Under the pieces are notes generated by a model. The model was given only the letters and a program-made list of their open reading frames with translations. It ran no database searches and was not told the origin of the DNA. From Caballeronia terrestris (GTDB taxonomy: Bacteria; Pseudomonadota; Gammaproteobacteria; Burkholderiales; Burkholderiaceae), in NCBI RefSeq assembly GCF_001544515.1, contig NZ_FCOL02000007.1, positions 1 to 64,000 of the forward strand: a DNA stretch of 64,000 bases. The letters are read 5' to 3'. Each line of letters opens with the position of its first letter. Positions within the stretch are counted from its first letter, which is position 1. Below are positions 21,561 to 29,675 of the stretch, piece by piece. Both the position numbers and the translations under genes were made by a program.

Positions 21561-22547
21561 ATGAAACTTGCCACGCTGAAGGACGGCACGCGCGACGGCC
21601 AGCTGATCGTCGTTTCGCGCGACCTGCGCACGGCGGCGATCGCGGATGCGATCGCCGGCACGATGCAACGCGCGCTCGATGACTGGACCTTCTACGCGCC
21701 GCAACTGCTCGATCTCTACGACGCGCTCAACCAGAGCCGCGCGCGCCACACGTTCTCGTTCGACGCGAAGTCGTGCATGGCGCCGCTGCCGCGCGCCTTC
21801 CAATGGGCCGACGGCTCCGCCTACGTGAATCACGTCGAGCTCGTGCGGCGCGCGCGCGGCGCCGGGATGCCGCCCGAATTCTGGACCGACCCGCTGATGT
21901 ACCAGGGCGGCAGCGACGACTTCCTGGGCGCGGCGGACGACATCGTGTGCGCATCGGAGGCGTTCGGCATCGACTTCGAGGCGGAGGTCGCCGCGATCAC
22001 GAGCGACGTGCCGATGGCCGCGAAGCCCGAGGAAGCACTGCGCCACGTGCGCCTCCTGACGCTCGTCAACGATGTCTCGTTGCGCAATCTGATTCCGGCC
22101 GAACTGGCGAAGGGCTTCGGCTTCTTTCAGAGCAAGCCCGCGACGGCGTTCTCGCCGGTCGCCGTGACGCCGGACGAACTCGGTGACGCGTGGCGCGAAG
22201 GCCGCGTGCATCGGCCGATGATCGTGCACTGGAACGGCAAGAAAGTCGGTCAGCCCGATTGCGGCACCGACATGGTGTTCCACTTCGGACAGTTGATCGC
22301 GCACGCGGCGAAAACGCGCAGCCTGCGCGCGGGGTCGATCGTCGGCTCGGGGACGATCTCGAACAAGGACACGAAGCGCGGCTACTGCTGTATCGCCGAG
22401 AAGCGCTGCCTGGAGACGATCGAGCACGGCGCGCCGCAGACGGAGTTCATGAAGTTCGGCGACAGCGTGAAGATCGAGATGTTCGACGAGGCGGGGCGGT
22501 CGATTTTCGGCGCAATCGATCAGAGCGTCGTGGCGCTGCACGAGTAG
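21561..22547 (+). CDS. fumarylacetoacetate hydrolase family protein
   Basis: Predicted C-C bond hydrolase (328 residues). The N-terminal part (MKLATLKDGTRDGQLIVVSRDL) and the C-terminal FAH fold are typical, with metal-binding acidic residues expected in the GIDFEAEVAAI segment and GSGTISNKDTKRG further on. It could hydrolyse fumarylacetoacetate-like or 2-keto products of aromatic degradation. Its neighbours do not fix the substrate. Upstream ATGs out of register with homology are ignored. It is the first gene of a three-gene plus-strand cluster divergent from the IclR regulator. Confidence 0.9.
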   Translation: MKLATLKDGTRDGQLIVVSRDLRTAAIADAIAGTMQRALDDWTFYAPQLLDLYDALNQSRARHTFSFDAKSCMAPLPRAFQWADGSAYVNHVELVRRARGAGMPPEFWTDPLMYQGGSDDFLGAADDIVCASEAFGIDFEAEVAAITSDVPMAAKPEEALRHVRLLTLVNDVSLRNLIPAELAKGFGFFQSKPATAFSPVAVTPDELGDAWREGRVHRPMIVHWNGKKVGQPDCGTDMVFHFGQLIAHAAKTRSLRAGSIVGSGTISNKDTKRGYCCIAEKRCLETIEHGAPQTEFMKFGDSVKIEMFDEAGRSIFGAIDQSVVALHE

Positions 22548-22651
22548 GCTGCGCGGCGCAACGGGTTTCGCCCGATGCGCCTGTCGTGTCGACCGCCTTA
22601 CACTTTGCCGGCAGCTTAAAAAGCACAGAAAAATCAAAAGAGGAGACGTGT

Positions 22652-23803
22652 ATGTTGAAGCGCTGGATAGCCGGTTTATCGTTAGTAATGTCAGCCGCGG
22701 CTTTCGCACAAGCGCCGCCGGTAAAAATCGGCCTCGTGCTCTCGCTGACCGGCCCGGCCGCGTCACTCGGCATTCCCGCGCGCGACACCGTCGCGCTCTT
22801 GCCGAAGGAAATGGGCGGCCGGCCGGTCGAGTACGTCATCCTCGACGATGCCTCCGACACCACGCAAGCGGTCCAGACCACGAAAAAGCTAATCTCGGAG
22901 GATCGCGTCGACGCGATCATCGGCTCGTCGATCACGCCGAATTCGCTCGCGATGATCGACGTCGTGGCCGAAGGCGAGACGCCGATGATCTCGCTGGCGT
23001 CGTCGGCGAAGATCATCGAACCGGTCGATGCCAAGCGCCACTGGGTCTTCAAGACGCCGCAAACCGACGCGATGATGGCCTCCGCGATCGCCGAGCACGC
23101 GAGCAACCACGGCGTGAAGACGATGGCCTACATCGGCCAGGCCGACGCGCTGGGCGAGACGTTCTACGTGGAAGTCGCGAAGTTCGCGCAGTTGCACAAG
23201 ATCACGATGGTCGGCAACGAGCGCTTCAACCGCACCGATCCGAGCGTGACCGGGCAAATTCTCAAGATTCTCGCGGCAAAGCCGGATGCGGTGGTCGTCG
23301 GCGCGGCGGGCACGCCGGCCGCGCTGCCACCAAAGACGCTCGCGCTGCGCGGCTACAAGGGCAAGATCTATCACAACCACGGCACCGGCAACCGCGATTT
23401 CCTGCGCGTCTGCGGCGCCGATTGCAACGGCACGTTCCTGCCGACGAGCCCGGTGCTCGTCGCCGCGCAACTCCCCGACGATCATCCCGCGAAACGTCTC
23501 GCGCTTTCGTACATCAAACTCTACGAGGCGCGGCAGGGCGCGGGGTCGGTATCGGCGTTCGGCTCGTATGCGTGGGACGCGGGCATGCTGCTCGATCGCG
23601 CAGTGCCGCTCGCGCTGAAGGCGGGCGCGCCCGGTACGCCCGCGTTTCGCCGCGCGCTGCGCGACGCGCTCGAAAACACGAAGAACTTCGCCGATACCAA
23701 CGGCCTCGTCAACATGACGCCGAACGACCACATCGGACTCGATCAGCGTGCGCGCGTGATGGTCGAAATCCGCGACGGCAAGTGGCTCTACCAGCCGCGC
23801 TGA
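22652..23803 (+). CDS. ABC transporter periplasmic substrate-binding protein (branched-chain amino acid type)
   Basis: Periplasmic binding protein (383 residues) of the LivK family. The signal peptide MLKRWIAGLSLVMSAAAFA is cut before QAPPVKIG. VLSLTGPAASLG marks the start of the first lobe. AGGAG lies just upstream of the start. No permease or ATPase genes are adjacent, so it must work with a transporter encoded elsewhere. Its position between a fumarylacetoacetase-family gene and an enoyl-CoA hydratase gene suggests an aromatic or organic acid ligand rather than an amino acid. This is inference. Confidence 0.92.
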   Translation: MLKRWIAGLSLVMSAAAFAQAPPVKIGLVLSLTGPAASLGIPARDTVALLPKEMGGRPVEYVILDDASDTTQAVQTTKKLISEDRVDAIIGSSITPNSLAMIDVVAEGETPMISLASSAKIIEPVDAKRHWVFKTPQTDAMMASAIAEHASNHGVKTMAYIGQADALGETFYVEVAKFAQLHKITMVGNERFNRTDPSVTGQILKILAAKPDAVVVGAAGTPAALPPKTLALRGYKGKIYHNHGTGNRDFLRVCGADCNGTFLPTSPVLVAAQLPDDHPAKRLALSYIKLYEARQGAGSVSAFGSYAWDAGMLLDRAVPLALKAGAPGTPAFRRALRDALENTKNFADTNGLVNMTPNDHIGLDQRARVMVEIRDGKWLYQPR

Positions 23804-23827
23804 CGGGCAACTTCAAGGACATTCGCC

Positions 23828-24655
23828 ATGAGCGACCTCTCTTTCTACGCGAATTACACGTCACTGAAACTGGAGCGGCATCCGCATGGCGTGCTCGAAA
23901 TCGTGATGAGCGGGACGGGCACGAACCGGAGCGGACTCTCGACGGCCGACGCGAACATGCATCGCCAGCTTGCGGAAATCTGGCGCGACATCGACCGCGA
24001 TCCCGACACGCGCGTCGCGCTGATCCGCGGCGAGGGGAAAGGCTTCTCGGCGGGCGGCGACCTCGATCTCGTCGAGGCGATGGCGTCCGACTTCGACGTG
24101 CGCGCGCGCGTCTGGCGCGAGGCGCGTGATCTCGTCTATAACGTGATCAACTGCAGCAAGCCGATCGTCTCGGCGATGCACGGCCCGGCGGTCGGCGCGG
24201 GGCTCGTCGCGGGGCTGCTCGCGGACATCTCGATCGCGTCGAAGACAGCTCGCATCATCGACGGCCATACGCGGCTCGGCGTCGCGGCGGGGGATCACGC
24301 GGCGATCGTCTGGCCGCTGCTCTGCGGTATGGCGAAGGCGAAGTACTACCTGCTGCTGTGCGAGCCGGTGAGCGGCGAGGAGGCAGAGCGGATCGGTCTG
24401 GTGTCGCTCGCCGTCGAGGAAAGCGAACTGATGCCGAAGGCGATCGAAGTCGCGAACCGGCTCGCCGCGGGCTCGCAGAGCGCGATCCGCTGGACCAAGT
24501 ACGCGCTGAACAACTGGCTGCGCTCGGCGGGTCCGACGTTCGATGCATCGCTCGCGCTGGAATTCATGGGCTTTTCCGGGCCCGACGTGCAGGAGGGCAT
24601 GCGTTCGCTGCGCGAGCGCCGTCCGCCCGATTTCCCCGGCGGCTCACCGTTCTGA
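23828..24655 (+). CDS. enoyl-CoA hydratase/isomerase family protein
   Basis: Crotonase-fold enzyme (275 residues). The oxyanion-hole segments are [15 protein letters not shown] (about 65-80) and [21 protein letters not shown] (about 118-138). The C-terminal helix region is normal. Likely role: hydration or isomerisation in beta-oxidation-like breakdown of an acyl-CoA. It starts 24 bp after the binding-protein gene and probably belongs to the same transcript. The exact substrate is unknown. Confidence 0.9.
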   Translation: MSDLSFYANYTSLKLERHPHGVLEIVMSGTGTNRSGLSTADANMHRQLAEIWRDIDRDPDTRVALIRGEGKGFSAGGDLDLVEAMASDFDVRARVWREARDLVYNVINCSKPIVSAMHGPAVGAGLVAGLLADISIASKTARIIDGHTRLGVAAGDHAAIVWPLLCGMAKAKYYLLLCEPVSGEEAERIGLVSLAVEESELMPKAIEVANRLAAGSQSAIRWTKYALNNWLRSAGPTFDASLALEFMGFSGPDVQEGMRSLRERRPPDFPGGSPF

Positions 24656-24732
24656 ATGTTCTGAATCCGTTTGCAGGTACAGTGGCGCGATCGCGGCTCA
24701 CACCGCACAGCGCTCAATCGAAGGAGATTCGC

Positions 24733-25494
24733 ATGACCGATACTTCGGGCGGCAAGCCGCCTTTCGCCGCGTTTCCCGGCATGCCCGGTTTTTCGCAGGG
24801 TGACATGATGGGAAAGATGTGGGAACTGATGCGCCTCAACCCCTTCGCTGCGGCTGCGATGCCGAGCGGCGGGCAGGGCATGAACCCGTCGCTTTCGATG
24901 ATGTCGGACATGCTCGCGCCGCTTACGAATATCGAAGAACTCGACAAGCGCGTGACCGACATGCGCGCCGTCGAGCAATGGCTCAAGCTCAATCTCAACA
25001 TGCTGCAATCGGCGATTCAGGCGCTCGAAGTGCAGCGCGCGACGCTCGCCACGCTGCGCGCGTTCGGGGCTTATGCGCAATCGTCAGTGGAGAACGCGCA
25101 GGCTCAGGCGCCGGCTGAGAAGCCGAAGGCGTCGGGCTGGCCGATGAACACGCCGTCGGCGACGGCGAAAAGCGAGGCGCGCGAGGCTGCTGCTGCGCCC
25201 CCGCCGCCCGTGCCCGAGGCACGAGACGAAGCCAAGACGGGCGCAGGCGGCGCGAATGACGCGGCGTTCGACCCGTCGGGATGGTGGAACGTGCTTCAGA
25301 CCCAGTTCAACCAGCTTGCGAGCCTTGCGATGACGCAACCGGGCAGCGCGGCCGTGCCTGACGCGAACCCGGTGGGTGCTTCCGGCGCAGGCGCGGAGCA
25401 GCAGACTCAGGCAGCGCCGCCCGACGCGGCCGGGACGGAGGCCGCAAAGAAAGCGCCGGCAAAGAAAGCCGCGCCCAAGAAAAAGCCCGAGTGA
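24733..25494 (+). CDS. phaM: PhaM-like polyhydroxyalkanoate granule regulatory protein
   Basis: Protein of 253 residues resembling PhaM, which activates PHA synthase and links PHB granules to the nucleoid. The N-terminus is rich in Met/Phe/Gly/Pro ([25 protein letters not shown]). A helical segment follows ([39 protein letters not shown]), then a long Ala/Pro-rich linker. The C-terminal basic repeats [15 protein letters not shown] look like the histone-H1-like DNA-binding tail of PhaM. AAGGAG precedes the ATG. It is convergent with the downstream MXKDX gene. Confidence 0.85.
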   Translation: MTDTSGGKPPFAAFPGMPGFSQGDMMGKMWELMRLNPFAAAAMPSGGQGMNPSLSMMSDMLAPLTNIEELDKRVTDMRAVEQWLKLNLNMLQSAIQALEVQRATLATLRAFGAYAQSSVENAQAQAPAEKPKASGWPMNTPSATAKSEAREAAAAPPPPVPEARDEAKTGAGGANDAAFDPSGWWNVLQTQFNQLASLAMTQPGSAAVPDANPVGASGAGAEQQTQAAPPDAAGTEAAKKAPAKKAAPKKKPE

Positions 25495-25567
25495 TCGGGC
25501 GGGCGGGGGCACGAACGGCCCCATTAAGGCTCGGCGCGATACCACGCGTCGAGCCCGACGATGCGCG

Positions 25568-25858
25568 TTAGTGCGACGTCGCGTCCTTGGACATCGAATC
25601 TTTCTTCATAGCGTCCTTGGACATTGAGTCTTTCTTCATAGCGTCCTTGGACATTGAGTCTTTCTTCATCGCGTCCTCCTTATTCATAGCGTCGTGCGAC
25701 ATAGCATCCTTTGACATTGAGTCTTTCTTCATCGCGTCGTGCGACATTGCATCCTTCGACATCGAATCGCTCGACATCGCACCGGTCGTCTGAGCGAAAG
25801 CCATCGTGCCGGTCATTGCCAACGTTACAGCCGTCACTGCGGTTACCAAGAATTTCAT
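25568..25858 (-). CDS. Met-rich pentapeptide MXKDX repeat protein (MrpX-like)
   Basis: Small exported protein (96 residues). The signal peptide (22 residues) ends MAFA^QTTG. The mature chain is almost wholly M-x-[KH]-D-x pentapeptides, with 13 methionines in 74 residues. It matches the MXKDX repeat family. It is the third gene after a cytochrome b and a MsrP/YedY-like reductase on the same strand. Met-rich periplasmic peptides next to YedY1/YedZ1 (MrpX of Azospira) act as sacrificial scavengers of hypochlorite, with the methionine sulfoxides reduced back by the partner reductase. The same role is proposed here by analogy. DNA-level tandem repeats make its length likely variable. Confidence 0.85.
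   Translation of the reverse strand: MKFLVTAVTAVTLAMTGTMAFAQTTGAMSSDSMSKDAMSHDAMKKDSMSKDAMSHDAMNKEDAMKKDSMSKDAMKKDSMSKDAMKKDSMSKDATSH
25581..25670. repeat. three 30-bp tandem repeats inside the MXKDX gene
   Basis: Three consecutive 30-bp units start at 25581, 25611 and 25641, each beginning GCGTCCTTGGACAT and ending TTTCTTCAT, with only 1-3 differences between units. Less regular related copies continue to about 25775. Each unit encodes two pentapeptides on the minus strand. Such repeats can expand or contract in whole units without changing frame. Confidence 0.9.
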
Positions 25859-25942
25859 ATCAACCTCAATTGTTTGAACAAGCTTGTCCGGCCTAGCCGG
25901 AGGTGAATCGAAGTTCCATTGCGGCCTGTCATGCGGACCGCC

Positions 25943-26737
25943 TCAGGAGCCCCCGAACCAGTTGTATCCCTGATCGACCCAATAGCCGCCAGGGAACGTG
26001 TTGGTGACGAAAATCTCCATGACGTGCTTCGGATTCTTGTAGCCGAGCTTGGTCGGCATGCGCAGCTTCATCGGGAACCCGTATTTCGCCGGCAGCGTCT
26101 CGCCGTCGTAGGTGAAGGTGAGCAGCGTCTGCGGGTGCAGCGCCGTCGCCATGTCGATACTTTCGTAGTAGTCGTCCGCGCATTTGAAGCCGACGTATTT
26201 CGCCGTCGTGTCCGCGCCGACGCGCTTCAGGAATTCCGAGAACGGTGTGCCGCCCCAGCGGCCGATCGCACTCCACCCTTCCACGCAAATGTGCCGCGTG
26301 ATTTGCTCGGCATGCGGCAGCGCGTACAACTCGGGCAGCGTCCACGCGCGCTTGCTTGCCACGAGCCCGCTCACTTGCAGGCGGAAATCGCCACCTTTCA
26401 CTTCAGGCACGTCGCCGATGCCGTAGAACGCATTGAAAGGAAACGGCCGCGTCATCTCGGCCGGAGTGTAGGTGGGCGCGAGCCGGTTCGGGTCGAAGAG
26501 CCAGCCTTGCGCGCTATCGTTCAGACGCGACACGCGCGTGAGGAAAGTCTCGACCGACTTGTTGTCGGAAAGGCTGCAACCGGTCAGCAGCGCGAGACCG
26601 CCCAACGACATGAGTTGCTTGCCAAACAGGCGCCGCGCCGGCATTTTCAGTTCACGGCGCGCGTCGATCAGAAGGGATTCGCGGTCGATCGCTGAGTCGA
26701 TCGAGTCGTTTTTACGGTTGAATTCGTCAGGTTTCAT
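25943..26737 (-). CDS. periplasmic molybdopterin methionine-sulfoxide reductase, MsrP/YedY1-like Tat lipoprotein
   Basis: Sulfite-oxidase-fold molybdoenzyme of 264 residues. GAGGACC precedes the ATG at 26737. After a 35-residue leader come the twin arginines in ARRLFGKQ (about 34-41), a hydrophobic stretch and LTGC, so it appears to be Tat-exported and lipid-anchored. The Mo-ligand cysteine is in HICVEGWSAIGRWGG. Family role: reduction of protein-bound methionine sulfoxide in the periplasm, fed by a membrane cytochrome b. The cytochrome gene is 36 bp upstream and the Met-rich repeat protein 84 bp downstream. The substrate assignment rests on context. Confidence 0.85.
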   Translation of the reverse strand: MKPDEFNRKNDSIDSAIDRESLLIDARRELKMPARRLFGKQLMSLGGLALLTGCSLSDNKSVETFLTRVSRLNDSAQGWLFDPNRLAPTYTPAEMTRPFPFNAFYGIGDVPEVKGGDFRLQVSGLVASKRAWTLPELYALPHAEQITRHICVEGWSAIGRWGGTPFSEFLKRVGADTTAKYVGFKCADDYYESIDMATALHPQTLLTFTYDGETLPAKYGFPMKLRMPTKLGYKNPKHVMEIFVTNTFPGGYWVDQGYNWFGGS

Positions 26738-26773
26738 GGTGTGGTCCTCAATCTTGTCGTGCGTGCGCTTTGG

Positions 26774-27412
26774 TCAGCGTCCGCGAATCATCGTGAGCAG
26801 CGAGCGCGGAACGAGCGCGACCATCGCCACATGCACGACGACGAACCCCACGAGCAGCGCCATCGCGACGAAATGGACGACACGCGCCGTGTCGTACCCG
26901 CCCATCAGCTCGCGCAAAAGCGGAAACTGCACCGACTTCCAGATGACGATGCCGGACAGCACGAGGACCGCGATATCGGCAATGGCGAACAGATACGCGA
27001 ACTTCTGCACCGCGTTGTAATGGCTGAGATCGTTGTGCGAAAGCCGGCCGGTTAGTGCGAGACGCAGGTCGCCCAGAATGGCGCGCGGCGAAACCGGAAA
27101 GAGCTTGCGGGCGAAGCGGCCGGTGACGACGTTCATCACCAGATAGAAGAGGCCGTTGAAGAACAGCAGCCACATGGCTGCGAAGTGCCATTGCAGCGCG
27201 CCGCCGAGCCAGCCGCCGAGCGTGATGCCGGGCGGAATCATGAAGCCCTTGAAGACGGGCGATGCGTCATAGATGCGCCAGCCCGAAAGCACCATCAGGA
27301 TTACAGCTAACGCGTTGAGCCAGTGCGAGATGCGCAGCCACACCGGCTGAAAGATGCGTGCGCGTCCGGGCGAGCCGCCGGCGGGCGCCGGGTGCGAATG
27401 TTGCGCGGTCAT
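26774..27412 (-). CDS. cytochrome b/b6 membrane protein, YedZ1-like redox partner
   Basis: Integral membrane protein (212 residues) with four to five hydrophobic helices and histidines positioned for haem b: WLRISHWLNALAVILMVLSG (helix 1), LQWHFAAMWLLFFNGLFYLV, and HFVAMALLVGFVVVHVAMV near the C-terminus. It belongs to the cytochrome b561/Ni-Fe hydrogenase b-type group. It should pass quinol electrons to the MsrP/YedY-like enzyme encoded 36 bp downstream. It is the first gene of this minus-strand operon, divergent from the sigma factor. Confidence 0.88.
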   Translation of the reverse strand: MTAQHSHPAPAGGSPGRARIFQPVWLRISHWLNALAVILMVLSGWRIYDASPVFKGFMIPPGITLGGWLGGALQWHFAAMWLLFFNGLFYLVMNVVTGRFARKLFPVSPRAILGDLRLALTGRLSHNDLSHYNAVQKFAYLFAIADIAVLVLSGIVIWKSVQFPLLRELMGGYDTARVVHFVAMALLVGFVVVHVAMVALVPRSLLTMIRGR

Positions 27413-27536
27413 TTGAGTATCCTTTAAGCTGTGTCTCGTGCCGCAGCACGGTGTTTGCGATTAGTCGGGCCAAGTGGCCCCGCATTACATCGACGGTCGA
27501 ATATTCTCGTGGCAAAGCGCCGCGATTCCGCGTGTT

Positions 27537-27560
27537 TGAACTGCCAAATTGTGTGGTTCA
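27537..27560. promoter_or_regulatory. TGAAC dyad in the sigma factor / cytochrome b divergent region
   Basis: TGAAC (27537-27541) and its inverse GTTCA (27556-27560) are separated by 14 bp. GAAC is the usual core of ECF-sigma -35 elements, so the two arms could be -35 boxes facing opposite ways for divergent, autoregulated promoters. The -10 elements are not obvious, so this is only a candidate. Confidence 0.3.
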
Positions 27561-27609
27561 GATATTTCTTTTCATGTCTTGGCCTCCGAAAGCCGGGCCT
27601 TTCTCGTTG

Positions 27610-28194
27610 ATGAGCGAACCCAAGTCTTCTGGTTTCCAGCCGGATCTCGCGCGCCTGCGCGACATGCTGTTGCGCTTTGCCATGCTGCAATTGCGCGATC
27701 GCACCGAGGCGGAGGACGCGGTCCAGGAAGCGATGCTGGCGTCGATGGCGCGCATCGACGAGTTTCGCGGCCAGGCGCAGTTCAGCACCTGGGTGTTCGC
27801 GATCCTGAAGAACAAGATAGTCGATACATTTCGTGCACGGGCGCGTAATGTTTCCACCCGCGTATACGACGAAGAAATATCCGCGGATGCCTTCGACGCG
27901 CTCTTCAACGAACGCGATCACTGGAAGAAGGACGAGCGTCCGTCGGCCTGGGGCGACCCCGAGGCCACGCTCTCGCAGACGCAGTTCTGGACCGTCTTCG
28001 AAGTGTGTCTGACGAACCTGCCGCCAGCGACCGCGCGCGTATTCATGATGCGCGAGTTCCTCGACGTCCCCGTCGGCGATGTATGCGTGGAGCTTGCGAT
28101 CACGAAGACGAATTGCGGCGTGATCCTGCATCGCGCGAAGATGGCGTTGCGGGTGTGCTTGCAGAACCGCTGGTTCGATGAAAAGGGTGCCTGA
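27610..28194 (+). CDS. ECF-type RNA polymerase sigma factor (SigF-like)
   Basis: Sigma-70 family protein of about 194 residues. Region 2 is clear (EAEDAVQEAMLASMARIDEFRGQAQFSTWVFAILKNKIVD), and region 4 covers about 125-180 (LPPATARVFMMREFLDVPVGDVCVELAITKTNCGVILHRAKMAL). ATG at 27610 (MSEPKSSG) is used. ATG at 27574 is a possible longer start, and neither has a good ribosome site. The anti-sigma gene overlaps its stop (TGATG). Divergence from the cytochrome b, MsrP-like and Met-rich operon suggests that this sigma factor controls that operon. Confidence 0.9.
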   Translation: MSEPKSSGFQPDLARLRDMLLRFAMLQLRDRTEAEDAVQEAMLASMARIDEFRGQAQFSTWVFAILKNKIVDTFRARARNVSTRVYDEEISADAFDALFNERDHWKKDERPSAWGDPEATLSQTQFWTVFEVCLTNLPPATARVFMMREFLDVPVGDVCVELAITKTNCGVILHRAKMALRVCLQNRWFDEKGA

Positions 28195-28394
28195 TGCTGC
28201 TCACTTGTAAGGAAGCGACGCAACTGTTGTCGAACGACATGGACGGCGAGACCACGCTCCACGAGCGCAACCGTCTTCGCATGCACCTGATTACATGCTC
28301 CGGCTGCCGCAATTACCGGCGCGATCTGCAATGGATGCGGCGCGCGTGCCGCTCGATGACCGAGCGCGCGCTCGACGACACGCCCGCCGAGTGA
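28194..28394 (+). CDS. zinc-binding (ZAS / zf-HC2) anti-sigma factor
   Basis: Small soluble protein of 66 residues with the ZAS signature H-x3-C-x2-C at residues 31-38 (MHLITCSGC) plus Cys5. It has no transmembrane segment. It is translationally coupled to the sigma gene by the TGATG overlap. ZAS anti-sigma factors can release their sigma factor when the zinc-thiol site is oxidised, so it may be the redox sensor of the locus. In the Azospira system the anti-sigma factor (NrsF) is a different, membrane-type protein, so the sensing branch here would differ. Confidence 0.88.
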   Translation: MLLTCKEATQLLSNDMDGETTLHERNRLRMHLITCSGCRNYRRDLQWMRRACRSMTERALDDTPAE

Positions 28395-28400
28395 CGCGCG

Positions 28401-29669
28401 TTACGCGTGTTCCAGCGTAAACTGGATTACGTCGGTATTCGCGTGGTCGAACGCGGCCGCGCAATAGCACAAGTAAAAATCCCACAGCCGGATGAAGCGT
28501 TCATCGAACTGCTGCTCGCGCACCGCGTCGAGTTTCAAGAGAAACGCGTCGCGCCAGAGTGTCAGCGTGCGTGCGTAATCGAATCCGAACGAAAGCCGGT
28601 TGACGACCTTCAATCCGTGCTTTCGTGCGCATTCCGCGAACACGGACGGCGACGGCAACATGCCGCCCGGAAACACGTATTGCTGAATGAAGTCGCTGCT
28701 CTTTCGATAGCGTTCGAAAAGCGCGTCGTCGATGGTGATCGTCTGGACGCACGCGCGGCCGCCGCGTTTGAGATTGCGCGCGAGGCACTCGAAATACGAC
28801 GGCCAATATTGCTCGCCGACCGCTTCAAACATTTCGATCGATGCGATCGCGTCGAACTGTCCGCGCAGGTCGCGATAGTCCTGCAGGCGCAACTCGACGC
28901 GCTCGCTCAGGCCGCCCTGCGCGATGCGCGCGCGGCCGTGCGCAAGCTGTTCCTTCGAGAGCGTCACGCCTGTGACGTGCGCGTTCGATTCGCGTGCTGC
29001 GAGTTCTGCGAAACCGCCCCAGCCGCAGCCGATTTCGAGCACACGTGTTGCATCGCCATCGATGCGCAGTTCGGCGAGCAGACGACGGTACTTCGCACGC
29101 TGCGCATCGACTAGCGTCTGCGATCGCTCTGAGTCGAAAAGCGCGCTGGAATAGGTCATCGTTTCATCGAGCCACAGCGCGTAGAACGCATTGCCGAGAT
29201 CGTAGTGCGCTTGGATGTTGCGCCGGCTGCCGGCCTTCGTGTTCGCGTGCCGCAGATGTCGCAGGCGCTGCATGAGCCGCCCTGGCCACGAGCCGTAGAC
29301 GGCCTTTTCAATCGAAGCCCGATTGCCCACCATGAGGTCGAGCAGCGCGCGGAGGTCATCGGTCTGCCAGTCGCCAGCCAAGTATGCTTCCGCAAAACCC
29401 GTGTCGCCGCTCTTGAGCACCGCCGCGCACACGTTCCAGTTCGACAGCATCATGCGCGCGCGCGGGCCGTCCGCATTGCCAATGCCGAAACGGCGCACGC
29501 TGCCGTCGGGCAATTGCAGATCGAGCGTGCCGTAGCGCAATCCGGCGAGCATTTTCAGCACGACGCGGCCCGCCGTGCCGATGCGCGCCGGATCGCGCGC
29601 GCGCAGAATCGGCCGGAGCCGGGCGAACGGGCAACGGAACTGCGAGTCGGGGGACGGCTGCGCTGACAT
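28401..29669 (-). CDS. cyclopropane-fatty-acyl-phospholipid synthase-like SAM methyltransferase
   Basis: Protein of 422 residues acting on unsaturated phospholipid acyl chains. The N-terminal CFA-specific domain (about 30-130) precedes YDLGNAFYALWLDETMTYSSALF and the SAM motif VLEIGCGWGGFAE. The tail includes FPGGMLPSPSVF, typical of CFA synthases. It is the last gene of a flavoprotein-DUF1365-CFA operon. In singlet-oxygen and light responses of other proteobacteria, such CFA-like methylases act on membrane lipids, and one branch makes methylated or furan fatty acids. Which product is made here cannot be read from sequence. It ends 7 bp from the convergent anti-sigma gene. Confidence 0.9.
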   Translation of the reverse strand: MSAQPSPDSQFRCPFARLRPILRARDPARIGTAGRVVLKMLAGLRYGTLDLQLPDGSVRRFGIGNADGPRARMMLSNWNVCAAVLKSGDTGFAEAYLAGDWQTDDLRALLDLMVGNRASIEKAVYGSWPGRLMQRLRHLRHANTKAGSRRNIQAHYDLGNAFYALWLDETMTYSSALFDSERSQTLVDAQRAKYRRLLAELRIDGDATRVLEIGCGWGGFAELAARESNAHVTGVTLSKEQLAHGRARIAQGGLSERVELRLQDYRDLRGQFDAIASIEMFEAVGEQYWPSYFECLARNLKRGGRACVQTITIDDALFERYRKSSDFIQQYVFPGGMLPSPSVFAECARKHGLKVVNRLSFGFDYARTLTLWRDAFLLKLDAVREQQFDERFIRLWDFYLCYCAAAFDHANTDVIQFTLEHA

Positions 29670-29675
29670 CTCGCG

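Noticed and set aside
25581..25670. CRISPR-like array
   Set aside because: The 30-bp repeats are contiguous with no spacers and encode a repeat protein.
25587..25793. Plus-strand open frame with MDIESFFIAS repeats
   Set aside because: It is the complement of the MXKDX repeats. It has no signal peptide or ribosome site, while the minus-strand frame has both and matches a known family.
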